Below, piece by piece: positions 1 to 5,440 of a stretch of DNA of 6,321 nucleotides. The DNA comes from Bdellovibrionales bacterium (GTDB lineage Bacteria; Bdellovibrionota; Bdellovibrionia; Bdellovibrionales; UBA1609). The stretch lies in contig JAPKGD010000115.1 in NCBI GenBank assembly GCA_026648125.1, positions 1 to 6,321 on the forward strand, read 5' to 3'. The number at the start of each line of letters is the position of its first letter. The stretch's first letter is position 1. The notes under the pieces are model-generated. The model saw only the letters and a program-made list of their open reading frames with translations. It did no database searches and was not told the DNA's origin. Both the position numbers and the translations under genes were made by a program.

Positions 1-903
1 CCTCCGCTGAGTAAGAAGTCAGTTAAAAGGCTTCTGTTTTTTGTTGCTGTGATGTTTGTTTCTTATTTGGCGATAGGGTTTCCGCAGACGTTCGTGCTCG
101 ATCGACCCATTCGGTTTTTATTGCAACAAAATCGATTTTCTGTTGCTCCGGACGTAGAGTCCGTTTTGTCGTGGCTAAGTCTTTTTTGGACCCAACTCTG
201 GTTGCCGACAGGCCTTGTGGTGGCCATTGGTCTTTTGCTCAAGGAAACGACCACGACGATCTCTCGACAGGCCAGGTATAGACTTGGGGCACTTATACTG
301 GTCGCATTCTGCTTAATGATCAGCAGAAAAATCTTGAGCCCCTATTCTTATTATACTTTTCCATTGAACAGTTTGTTCCTTTTGGTGCTGGCTTGCTCCC
401 TTCCAAGACTGAATTTATTTAGAGTGACTAAGGGTTTGGCCACGATCGTTCTTTTGGCGGTCTGGTGGTGGGCCGGGCAAGGGATGGGTCAAAGCTTTCA
501 GGAAAACCTTGAGAAGCTAACCGCCTGCCGTGAAGCTGCGCGATCGGCATACGGTACTATCAATCAATTAGTTGCTGAGGGAGAGAAGGTTTGGTCTGAC
601 CCTTACTTTCCAGTCCCCACTTTGGAGCTAGGAAAATCAGTCCAGATGGATTGGGCTAAAAGTTGGGAGGGGATGAGAAATGGTGGATTTACAGTGGTGG
701 CCCTTAATAGAAATTTTTATCAAAGATACCTCCCTATTGAGCCAACTGACTATGTGAAGAGGGATGTTAAGGAATGGAAAGAAGCGGGAGAGTTCTACAG
801 GGCTTTTGAGGGGTTAGATCGCTCGGTATCGCCATCGGGCCAAGTTTTTAATCGGGTGCTTTCAGACTCTTGTGGCTTTGAAGTTTGGAAGACTGAAAAG
901 TAA
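1..903 (+). CDS. C-terminal part of polytopic membrane protein (possible GT-C type), 5'-partial
   Basis: The reading frame is open from the first base, so the gene starts outside the window; 300 codons are visible. About five hydrophobic segments can be seen, near residues 11-27, 56-80, 94-108, 120-134 and 145-160 (the last contains a VWWWAG stretch). A soluble C-terminal region of roughly 140 residues follows, rich in aromatic and charged residues. Several membrane helices followed by a soluble tail fit the C-terminal half of a GT-C glycosyltransferase or another envelope-glycan membrane protein, but no family-defining motif is visible because the N-terminal half is missing. A GTG at 49 could be called as a start, but it lies inside the first hydrophobic segment and is not needed. 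The glycosyltransferase gene on the same strand begins 50 bases downstream, which supports a surface-polysaccharide role. Membrane protein: confident. Glycosyltransferase: inferred only. Confidence 0.7.
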   Translation, partial: PPLSKKSVKRLLFFVAVMFVSYLAIGFPQTFVLDRPIRFLLQQNRFSVAPDVESVLSWLSLFWTQLWLPTGLVVAIGLLLKETTTTISRQARYRLGALILVAFCLMISRKILSPYSYYTFPLNSLFLLVLACSLPRLNLFRVTKGLATIVLLAVWWWAGQGMGQSFQENLEKLTACREAARSAYGTINQLVAEGEKVWSDPYFPVPTLELGKSVQMDWAKSWEGMRNGGFTVVALNRNFYQRYLPIEPTDYVKRDVKEWKEAGEFYRAFEGLDRSVSPSGQVFNRVLSDSCGFEVWKTEK

Positions 904-953
904 AATTAAAGGCCTAGACACTGGAGCTACGGTCCGCTATTCCCAATTTTAAC

Positions 954-1748
954 ATGAAAACCGTGACCACAGTTATTCCGTGTTTCAATGAGGCTTCTCG
1001 CTTTAAGCCGGATGAGTTTATAAAATTATTGGATCGCGCGGAAAATCAACTGGTCTTGGTAAATGACGGATCTCGCGACTCTACAAGCGCGGTGTTAGCC
1101 GAATTTGCATTGAGAAACCCAACTCGAATTAAAGTCATCAACTTGGAGAGAAACGGCGGAAAGGCAGAGGCCGTGAGAGCGGGACTCATAGAGGCTCTCA
1201 AAGGCTCATCGGAATGGGTTGGATATGTGGACGCCGATTTGGCAACCCCAATTCGAGAGATTAACCGGATGATTGGGCTTCTCGAAGGCTTTGACGAGGA
1301 TGTGATTTTAGGATCTCGGGTAAAACTTCTCGGTACCAACATTCAGCGAAAAGTTACGCGGCACTATTTGGGTCGTGTGTTTGCAACATTTACGTCAATT
1401 GCACTGAACCTTCCTGTTTATGATACTCAGTGTGGCGCAAAGTTCTTTCGAGCCAATCAGGGCCTCACAAGTGCGCTTGATAAACGATTTTTATCGAAGT
1501 GGGTTTTTGATGTAGAACTGATTGGCCGTTTACTCACGATAGGCGGAATGAGCGAAAGTTCGTTTCGAGAAGTTCCTTTGGCGGAGTGGAAAGACGTGGG
1601 TGGATCTAAACTCACCATCAAGGCGATGTTTCGCGCCTTTATTGATTTGGCAAGAATTGGCTGGTCGCTCAAAGGTGCCAGGCACAAGATGGAGCTGGGC
1701 GGCGAGGGAATAGAGGTGTCTGTTCCTAAAGATTTAACTGCGGAATGA
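954..1748 (+). CDS. GT2 glycosyltransferase, ALG5/dolichyl-phosphate glucosyltransferase-like
   Basis: A 264-residue GT-A fold glycosyltransferase. Motifs in order are VIPCFNEASRF (8-18), the nucleotide-binding VNDGSRDST (36-44), ERNGGKAEAVRAG (65-77), the metal/donor site DADLATP (93-99), GSR (120-122), DTQCGAKFF (157-165) and WVFDVEL (183-189). This order and the DTQCG and FDVEL blocks are typical of the ALG5/DPG-synthase branch of GT2, which moves a sugar from a nucleotide donor to a polyprenyl phosphate on the cytoplasmic face of the membrane. No transmembrane helix is visible, unlike many bacterial GtrB proteins, so it is probably peripheral to the membrane. The ATG at 954 sits immediately before the conserved first strand. 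No clear Shine-Dalgarno lies upstream; a GGAG at 923-926 is too distant. Lies between the membrane protein and the methyltransferase, probably one operon. Family assignment is firm; sugar and acceptor are not determined. Confidence 0.9.
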   Translation: MKTVTTVIPCFNEASRFKPDEFIKLLDRAENQLVLVNDGSRDSTSAVLAEFALRNPTRIKVINLERNGGKAEAVRAGLIEALKGSSEWVGYVDADLATPIREINRMIGLLEGFDEDVILGSRVKLLGTNIQRKVTRHYLGRVFATFTSIALNLPVYDTQCGAKFFRANQGLTSALDKRFLSKWVFDVELIGRLLTIGGMSESSFREVPLAEWKDVGGSKLTIKAMFRAFIDLARIGWSLKGARHKMELGGEGIEVSVPKDLTAE

Positions 1749-1760
1749 GTCTAGAACGGA

Positions 1761-2447
1761 TTGGAGTCAGCGATTAGCGAGTCAGACCTAGTAAAGGCTA
1801 GATACAAAAGGCGATCAAAAGATGATGTTGTTGCTCTATACTCCCTAAGGTATTGGCCGTTCATTCACTGGTCTCGGGCAGAGAGGGAATATTTCCTTGG
1901 AGCATTTCTTCAGAGCAAATTTGAAGATTTAAGGGAAATCAGAGTGCTCGAGGTGGGCGCGGGTACCGGCGACAATTTGATTTTTTTTAAGAGATTGGGT
2001 GTTTTGGAGGAAAATATAACGGCAATTGAGCTTTTGCCTGACCGCGCATCTGTCTTGAGAAGCAGGATGCCACGAGCGAGAGTAATTGAGGGCGATGCCC
2101 TATCGGTTGAGCTCAATGAACAGTTCGACTTTGTTTATCAGTCCACTGTGTTCACTTCAATTTTGGACCAGAAAATCCATGATCAGTTGGCTCGGAAGAT
2201 GGTGGGATGGGCACGGCGAGGAGGGATAATTGGATGGTACGACTTTACCTTCAATAACCCGAAAAATCCCGACGTCATGGGCATTTCTAAGAGCGCCACC
2301 TTGTCGCTTTTCGCAAATGAGAAGTTGGTTTTTTTGCGGAGAATCACTCTTGCGCCACCCATAGCGAGGCGAGTTCAACGCCTATACAATTTTCTTAACT
2401 TTCCCTTTTTACGAACCCATCTCTTGGCTTTTTTTGAAAAGAGTTAG
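1761..2447 (+). CDS. Class I SAM-dependent methyltransferase (polysaccharide-cluster type)
   Basis: A 228-residue Rossmann-fold methyltransferase. Motif I is VLEVGAGTGDN (62-72), the acidic residue ending strand 2 is E90, GDAL lies at 111-114, and FDFVYQSTVFTS (122-133) is the strand-4 region. WYDFTFNNPKNPDV (159-172) and the C-terminal PFLRTHLLAFFEK are blocks I associate with a methyltransferase group common in O-antigen and capsule clusters. The N-terminal part (ARYKRRSKDD...YS...W..AERE) also fits that group. The start is TTG at 1761: a stop at 1752-1754 closes the frame just upstream, and no in-frame ATG precedes the conserved region. GGAATGAG at 1742-1749, overlapping the previous stop codon, may serve as a weak ribosome binding site. 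Only 12 bases separate it from the glycosyltransferase stop, so the two are probably co-transcribed. The methyl acceptor is unknown, most likely a sugar or glycan intermediate. Confidence 0.87.
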   Translation: MESAISESDLVKARYKRRSKDDVVALYSLRYWPFIHWSRAEREYFLGAFLQSKFEDLREIRVLEVGAGTGDNLIFFKRLGVLEENITAIELLPDRASVLRSRMPRARVIEGDALSVELNEQFDFVYQSTVFTSILDQKIHDQLARKMVGWARRGGIIGWYDFTFNNPKNPDVMGISKSATLSLFANEKLVFLRRITLAPPIARRVQRLYNFLNFPFLRTHLLAFFEKS

Positions 2448-2464
2448 CTCTTAGTGCGGTAATT

Positions 2465-2479
2465 GGTTTTTTAAAAACC
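2465..2479. terminator. Weak A/T-rich inverted repeat between convergent genes
   Basis: GGTTTT and AAAACC arms face each other with a TTA loop in the 69-base gap between the methyltransferase and aminotransferase stop codons. It lacks a GC-rich stem and a separate U tract on either strand, so it is at best a weak bidirectional terminator. It is listed because nothing else in the gap could end the convergent transcripts. Confidence 0.22.
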
Positions 2480-2516
2480 GACCCCGTCACCTCATTTAAA
2501 AAGCTTTGCTCAACGC

Positions 2517-3626
2517 TTAACCTAAAGCCGACTTCACACTCTTAACGATGTGTTGAAAGTGATCGGCCTCCATATAGGGGTGCATGGGGAGACTCACCAC
2601 GTGAAGGGCTGCGTGCTCACTCACCGAGAGATCTTGATTGGGATCGCGGAAATGAGTGTACGCCGGCTGATCGGCCATAGTGCGGGGATAGTGCACTGAG
2701 GTGGGAACTCCGGCTTCTTCCATACGCTTTTGAAACTTGTCGCGCTCGGGAACTTCGATTGTGTACTGAGCCCAAGCGCTAAAGCGTTCCGCTTTTACCT
2801 GCGGAAGCACAACGCCCTTCGTGGTGAGGTCTTTAAATGCTTCATTATACTGCTTGGCCAAGCGATCGCGCTGCTCGAGCTCCCAGGGAAACTTTTTAAG
2901 TTTGGGCATTAGAATAGCGCACTGAAGTGTATCAAGCCGGCCATTCACTCCAATCATATCGTGATAATAGCGTGCACTTTGGCCATGCACTCGAATCTTG
3001 CTCATCTTATCGTTAAGAGCGGCATCGTTAGTAAAAATAGCTCCGCCATCTCCGTAACAGCCAAGTGGTTTGGCCGGGAAAAAGCTAGTCACACCAATCG
3101 TCGAAAGGTTGCAGCTCTTTTTACCTTTATATGTGCCACCAAAACTCTGTGCGGCATCTTCGATGACCGGGAGTTTGTGCTTGTTCGCGATCGCATTGAT
3201 CGCATCCATATCGGGTGTCTGTCCGTACAGTGACACCGGCATAATGGCCTTGGTGTTTTTATTAATGAGGGCCTCAAGCTTTGTCGCGTCGAGATTGTAA
3301 GTGTCTTTTTCTACATCGATAAAAACGGGAGTTGCTCCAACCAGCACCACAGCTTCAGCGGTGGCGATAAACGAAAAGGCTGGCACAATGACTTCATCAC
3401 CTGGTCCCACACCAAGTGCCATCAGGGCAATCACTGCCGCATCAGTACCACTCGCGACAGCAAGGGCATGTTTGCAGCCCACAAACTGAGCCAGAGCCTT
3501 TTCACATTCTGTGACTTCGGGCCCGAGGATGTATTGGCCGTGATCGAGAACCTTTTGGATGGCTTGATCGATTTCTGGTTTAAGAACTTGGTACTGCGAC
3601 TTGAGATCGATAAATGGAATTTTCAT
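2517..3626 (-). CDS. wbpE: DegT/DnrJ/EryC1/StrS sugar aminotransferase, WbpE-like
   Basis: A 369-residue PLP-dependent fold-type I aminotransferase that aminates a keto group on a nucleotide sugar, using glutamate as usual donor. It opens with MKIPFIDLKSQY; HGQYILGPEV (29-38), SGTDA (59-63), GPGDEVIVPAFS (74-85), VIEDAAQSFGG (154-164, Asp157 to the PLP pyridine nitrogen) and SFFPAKPLGCYGDGGA (181-196, Lys186 as Schiff-base lysine) follow. NGRLDTLQ (228-235), VHYP (311-314) and SLPMHPY (345-351) complete the family. From memory the closest well-studied relative is Pseudomonas WbpE, which makes UDP-2-acetamido-3-amino uronic acid; no alignment was run. An ATG at 3647 would add seven residues, but the one at 3626 matches the usual family N-terminus. 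Neither has a clear Shine-Dalgarno. It is convergent with the plus-strand glycan genes. Partner enzymes of the Wbp pathway are not in the window, so the exact substrate is inferred. The symbol denotes closest resemblance. Confidence 0.93.
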   Translation of the reverse strand: MKIPFIDLKSQYQVLKPEIDQAIQKVLDHGQYILGPEVTECEKALAQFVGCKHALAVASGTDAAVIALMALGVGPGDEVIVPAFSFIATAEAVVLVGATPVFIDVEKDTYNLDATKLEALINKNTKAIMPVSLYGQTPDMDAINAIANKHKLPVIEDAAQSFGGTYKGKKSCNLSTIGVTSFFPAKPLGCYGDGGAIFTNDAALNDKMSKIRVHGQSARYYHDMIGVNGRLDTLQCAILMPKLKKFPWELEQRDRLAKQYNEAFKDLTTKGVVLPQVKAERFSAWAQYTIEVPERDKFQKRMEEAGVPTSVHYPRTMADQPAYTHFRDPNQDLSVSEHAALHVVSLPMHPYMEADHFQHIVKSVKSALG

Positions 3627-3796
3627 AATGAAATACGTATAAGCCATCGAGGTGGGTTTGGTCGACTAACTTTGTGAAGGACCAGACCGGGCAAATTTCC
3701 CGAATGGATTCTGCGGAGCGTTGATGGGTCCGATTCGCGGTTGAAGCCTCGCTCCTGGGAGAGTTTAGTCGGCAAGCTATCATGCCTTTAGATTGC
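3627..3796 (-). other. 5' leader / intergenic region upstream of the aminotransferase
   Basis: No gene is convincing here. Distant complementary segments could fold: CGACTAA at 3663-3669 with TTAGTCG at 3765-3771, and GGAGCG at 3715-3720 with CGCTCC at 3750-3755. Within it lies the near-palindrome CGGGCAAATTTCCCG (3688-3702), which has the shape of an operator or small hairpin. The aminotransferase promoter should lie in this stretch because a minus-strand terminator stands just upstream, but no good -35/-10 pair is visible. Confidence 0.3.
3688..3702. repeat. 15-bp imperfect palindrome, possible operator
   Basis: CGGGCAAATTTCCCG is symmetrical apart from one mismatched pair around a central A. 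It lies about 60 bases upstream of the aminotransferase start, a position where a repressor site could act. A short palindrome can also occur by chance. Confidence 0.25.
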
Positions 3797-3826
3797 AAAA
3801 TAAAAGGGCGACCATCCGGCCGCCCT
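3797..3826 (-). terminator. Intrinsic terminator on the minus strand
   Basis: Read on the minus strand, AGGGCG-g-CC, a four-base loop, then GG-t-CGCCCT forms a nine-position stem with one mismatch (3805-3826). A T-rich tail TTTTATTTT follows directly (remaining bases down to about 3796). On the plus strand the stem is followed by CTGTCTC, so it is directional. No minus-strand gene ends close by: the nearest, the YcaO gene, stops about 700 bases away beyond a plus-strand gene. The terminator therefore suggests a short minus-strand transcript from the 3830-4180 region, or a leader terminator for the aminotransferase. Confidence 0.68.
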
Positions 3827-3839
3827 CTGTCTCATTGAT

Positions 3840-3868
3840 GAGAACTCCCCCTAACGAAGGGAGGTCTC
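3840..3868 (+). promoter_or_regulatory. Hairpin sequestering the ribosome binding site of the 49-codon ORF
   Basis: Bases 3840-3849 (GAGAACTCCC) can pair with 3859-3868 (GGGAGGTCTC) at nine of ten positions, leaving a nine-base loop. The 3' arm contains the whole Shine-Dalgarno core GGGAGG (3859-3864), and the start codon ATG at 3870 follows immediately. Folded, it should block initiation; opened, it exposes a strong site at good spacing. An 11-codon ORF (3838-3873) runs through the stem and ends in an ATGA overlap with the downstream start, so its translation could open the hairpin; it has no visible ribosome binding site of its own. Confidence 0.55.
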
Positions 3869-3869
3869 G

Positions 3870-4019
3870 ATGAAAAACCACCACGTGGTTTCTTATCGGA
3901 AAAGGCCAAGTCAACTTGAGCGAATTTTGCACCTGATGATTCAGGTGCTTAAGCTGCCTAAGCTGCTTAAGCTGCTTTATTGGCTCGTACTTCTTCTCAC
4001 CGTGATACTTAAGGCTTAA
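3870..4019 (+). CDS. Small basic, leucine-rich hydrophobic peptide (49 aa), unrecognised
   Basis: A 49-codon ORF starting at ATG 3870, five bases after an AAGGGAGG ribosome binding site (3857-3864) and ending with TAA at 4017-4019. The N-terminal third is basic and polar (MKNHHVVSYRKRP, then QLERI). The C-terminal half is a leucine/lysine stretch running into a hydrophobic segment (LLYWLVLLLTVIL) and ending KA. This is the profile of a single-span or membrane-active small protein, like many type I toxins and stress-related small membrane proteins. No family is recognised. A three-unit nine-base repeat encodes the LKL/PKL/LKL part. The leader hairpin and the minus-strand terminator upstream suggest post-transcriptional control. 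A TATCAT at 3778-3783 could be a -10 element but has a poor -35. It could instead be a leader peptide or a chance ORF; the strong ribosome site and coherent composition argue for translation. Confidence 0.5.
   Translation: MKNHHVVSYRKRPSQLERILHLMIQVLKLPKLLKLLYWLVLLLTVILKA
3929..3948. repeat. Perfect 8-bp inverted repeat inside the small ORF
   Basis: GCACCTGA (3929-3936) and TCAGGTGC (3941-3948) flank a four-base TGAT loop. No U tract follows on either strand, so it is not an ordinary terminator. It could stabilise the small mRNA, be part of an antisense RNA, or be a protein-binding palindrome. Confidence 0.4.
3948..3977 (+). repeat. Nine-base tandem repeat, about 3.3 copies
   Basis: CTTAAGCTG, CCTAAGCTG and CTTAAGCTG follow one another, with a partial fourth copy CTT; only one base differs between units. 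The unit length is a multiple of three and it encodes Leu-Lys-Leu, Pro-Lys-Leu, Leu-Lys-Leu in the 49-codon ORF. In-frame units suggest slippage expansion tolerated or favoured by the reading frame. Confidence 0.7.
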
Positions 4020-4129
4020 CGAGTTTTGGATATGTGGGCTTAAAACTCAATTGGGGAACGGACTCGAAGAGAGCCGGGGCGGATCGGGTGGTCATCGATA
4101 TCGAATTTGTTACAAAGCCACACTCGGGA
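4020..4129. other. Intergenic stretch with short inverted repeats
   Basis: Two small symmetrical elements are visible: GAGTTTT (4021-4027) facing AAAACTC (4042-4048) across a 14-base loop, and the ten-base palindrome TCGATATCGA at 4095-4104. The first lies directly after the small ORF stop codon but has no T tract, so it is at most a weak terminator. No convincing gene is seen. Confidence 0.3.
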
Positions 4130-4158
4130 TTGACCCGGTTGGTCCTCCGTAAAAGATT
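4130..4158 (+). promoter_or_regulatory. Candidate promoter for the small exported protein
   Basis: TTGACC at 4130-4135 matches five of six bases of a sigma-70 -35 box. Seventeen bases later AAGATT (4153-4158) is only a three-of-six -10 match. Position suits a short leader before the gene at 4181, but the weak -10 keeps this tentative. Confidence 0.22.
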
Positions 4159-4180
4159 GAACCCTTAAAGAGGGGGAATT

Positions 4181-4522
4181 ATGAAAAAAACAATTTTGCT
4201 TTTGCTTGCGGCGGGGGTTTCTTCTTCGGCTTTTGCTCTGAACTGTAAGGCCACTTTTCGAGATTATGTCGGGGGAAATGACATTTACTTGGAGAAAGAG
4301 TTAGAGAGCACCGACCAAGGCCCAATCCTGACGACGAAGATTGAGAAGCGCGATTTTTTTGCAACTAGATTGTCTGAGGGCAAAAGTGTTTTACTGCAAA
4401 TTATCGATGCGGAGAACAATTTAAACGGAGTGACGGCCCGCTCGGTTTTTACTAAGGACGAGGGAGCTTCTTTAAGTGATGTGCAGGGAAATCAAGTCTA
4501 CCGGGTTGAGTGCAGAGAATAG
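4181..4522 (+). CDS. Small exported protein with two cysteines, unknown function
   Basis: A 113-residue protein with a clear Sec signal peptide: MKK, a hydrophobic core (TILLLLAAGVSSS), and AFA as a signal peptidase I site near residues 17-19. The segment before the first cysteine (ALNC) is not a lipobox, so it should be a soluble periplasmic or secreted protein of about 94 residues rather than a lipoprotein. Only two cysteines are present, at residues 22 and 111, close to the two ends of the mature chain and well placed for a disulfide. The middle has alternating polar and hydrophobic stretches suggesting a small beta-rich domain. The start is secure: a GAGGGGG ribosome binding site at 4170-4176, four bases before ATG. 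It is probably transcribed alone; its stop is three bases from the stop of the convergent YcaO gene. I do not recognise the family. Confidence 0.82.
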   Translation: MKKTILLLLAAGVSSSAFALNCKATFRDYVGGNDIYLEKELESTDQGPILTTKIEKRDFFATRLSEGKSVLLQIIDAENNLNGVTARSVFTKDEGASLSDVQGNQVYRVECRE

Positions 4523-4525
4523 AAA

Positions 4526-5440
4526 TTAAAACATGAACCCTTGGTCTGTATAGGTGCCGTCGGGAAGCGAGCGCCATACGACGGCGTATCTCAGCCAAGG
4601 GCCGACAATTTCACCGTCAAAGATAAGGCGGGGAAGTGTTGCCTGATTCTGCCCCCCGATGTGGGAGAGAAACTCTTTGTGTCCATCTTCGCTTGAATAA
4701 AAAAGAAGTCTTTTTTCAAACGGCTCTTTGGGCGCAGATGTCTCTCCCCGAGCAAAATAGGCTTTGAGTGCATGCATATTGCGCTCAAGCTCAATGAGAG
4801 CTCGCTCAGCCGCTGCTTCGATTTTTTGAGAGGCGGCAAATCCATAGGCGGTCACAGTCCGGCCTTCATTTTGAAATTGATACGAAGCAAGAACGATAGG
4901 CAGTTCATCCACCAAAAACCGAAAATAGTTAAGCCCCGCCTTCTGCGGAAGTCGAGAGTCTTCAAAAGGGGCAAGGCTTAATTCACCATTCCACCATCGC
5001 ACCAGGGCCCATCGCTCAAAAGCCTCATTCATGGCCAATCGCTTAGCCCACCAAGGATTGGCCCCAGGGTATGCAGCAATTCCTGCCGTGGTGGGGTCGA
5101 GATCAAATCCAAGTTCCGCCTTAAGCGGACTATTTGAAAAGTCCCAGAACGCCCACCGCTCAAGGGCCTCAGAAATTGCCTTATAGACCGCAGTGGTCTT
5201 ATTTTCTGAAGTTCCCGTTCCGTCCGCATCACCGTAGATAGAGTGGTGCGTGTCTTTGTGCTGAAGACATTCCTCGCTCAGATAGGCGGTCGCTTGGTAC
5301 ATGGTCTTTCCGAAAAGATTTATGTAAGGCCCAACCACCACACGATCAATGATCGCGTTGGGCTTAAGAAGCTCGTGATATTTTACCGGGGCAAGATTAA
5401 CCCGCCCGATCTGTTGATTTATTCTTTCCAGCCAAGCCAT
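4526..5440 (-). CDS. Short YcaO-domain protein (ATP-dependent peptide-backbone cyclodehydratase/thioamidase family)
   Basis: A 304-residue protein with three blocks typical of YcaO ATP/Mg-binding folds: DGTGTSENKTTAVYKA followed by EALERW (73-96; Glu91, Glu94), MNEAFERWAL (137-146; Glu139, Glu142), and GFAAS...ERALIELER (200-220; Glu217). YcaO enzymes phosphorylate a peptide amide oxygen to form azolines, thioamides or amidines, usually guided to substrate by a partner. At ~300 residues this is shorter than most YcaO proteins, and the C-terminus (DGTYTDQGFMF) lacks the proline-rich tail of azoline-forming members. Where many members have Gln in the third block there seems to be Arg220. Start chosen at ATG 5440: it overlaps the upstream gene by 22 bases, has no Shine-Dalgarno, and suits translational coupling. 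A start at 5557 would only read the upstream gene out of frame. No E1-like, TfuA or dehydrogenase partner is in view, so the chemistry is open. Confidence 0.82.
   Translation of the reverse strand: MAWLERINQQIGRVNLAPVKYHELLKPNAIIDRVVVGPYINLFGKTMYQATAYLSEECLQHKDTHHSIYGDADGTGTSENKTTAVYKAISEALERWAFWDFSNSPLKAELGFDLDPTTAGIAAYPGANPWWAKRLAMNEAFERWALVRWWNGELSLAPFEDSRLPQKAGLNYFRFLVDELPIVLASYQFQNEGRTVTAYGFAASQKIEAAAERALIELERNMHALKAYFARGETSAPKEPFEKRLLFYSSEDGHKEFLSHIGGQNQATLPRLIFDGEIVGPWLRYAVVWRSLPDGTYTDQGFMF

Noticed and set aside
49..51. GTG at 49 as the start of the first membrane protein
   Set aside because: The frame is open to base 1 and the GTG falls in the middle of a hydrophobic helix; there is no ribosome binding site in front of it.
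2730..3489. Several plus-strand ORFs opposite the aminotransferase
   Set aside because: They are antisense shadows of a strongly conserved gene, with no ribosome sites or domains.
3580..3798. A 72-codon minus-strand ORF upstream of and overlapping the aminotransferase
   Set aside because: It enters the aminotransferase coding region out of frame, has no ribosome site and an unconvincing composition.
3892..3914. TTGACT and GATAAG on the minus strand as a promoter for an antisense RNA
   Set aside because: The spacer is only 11 bases, far from the 16-18 needed for sigma-70; retained only as a hint in the antisense finding.
4034..4168. A 44-codon plus-strand ORF from GTG 4034, ending just before the ribosome site of the exported protein
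   Set aside because: Non-ATG start, no proper ribosome binding site, no recognisable domain; it overlaps the candidate promoter. Its open frame is not long enough to be significant.
4503..4540. GGGTT/AACCC inverted repeat spanning the convergent stops of the exported-protein and YcaO genes, as a terminator
   Set aside because: Five-base stem with a 28-base loop and no T tract; the arms are in coding sequence.
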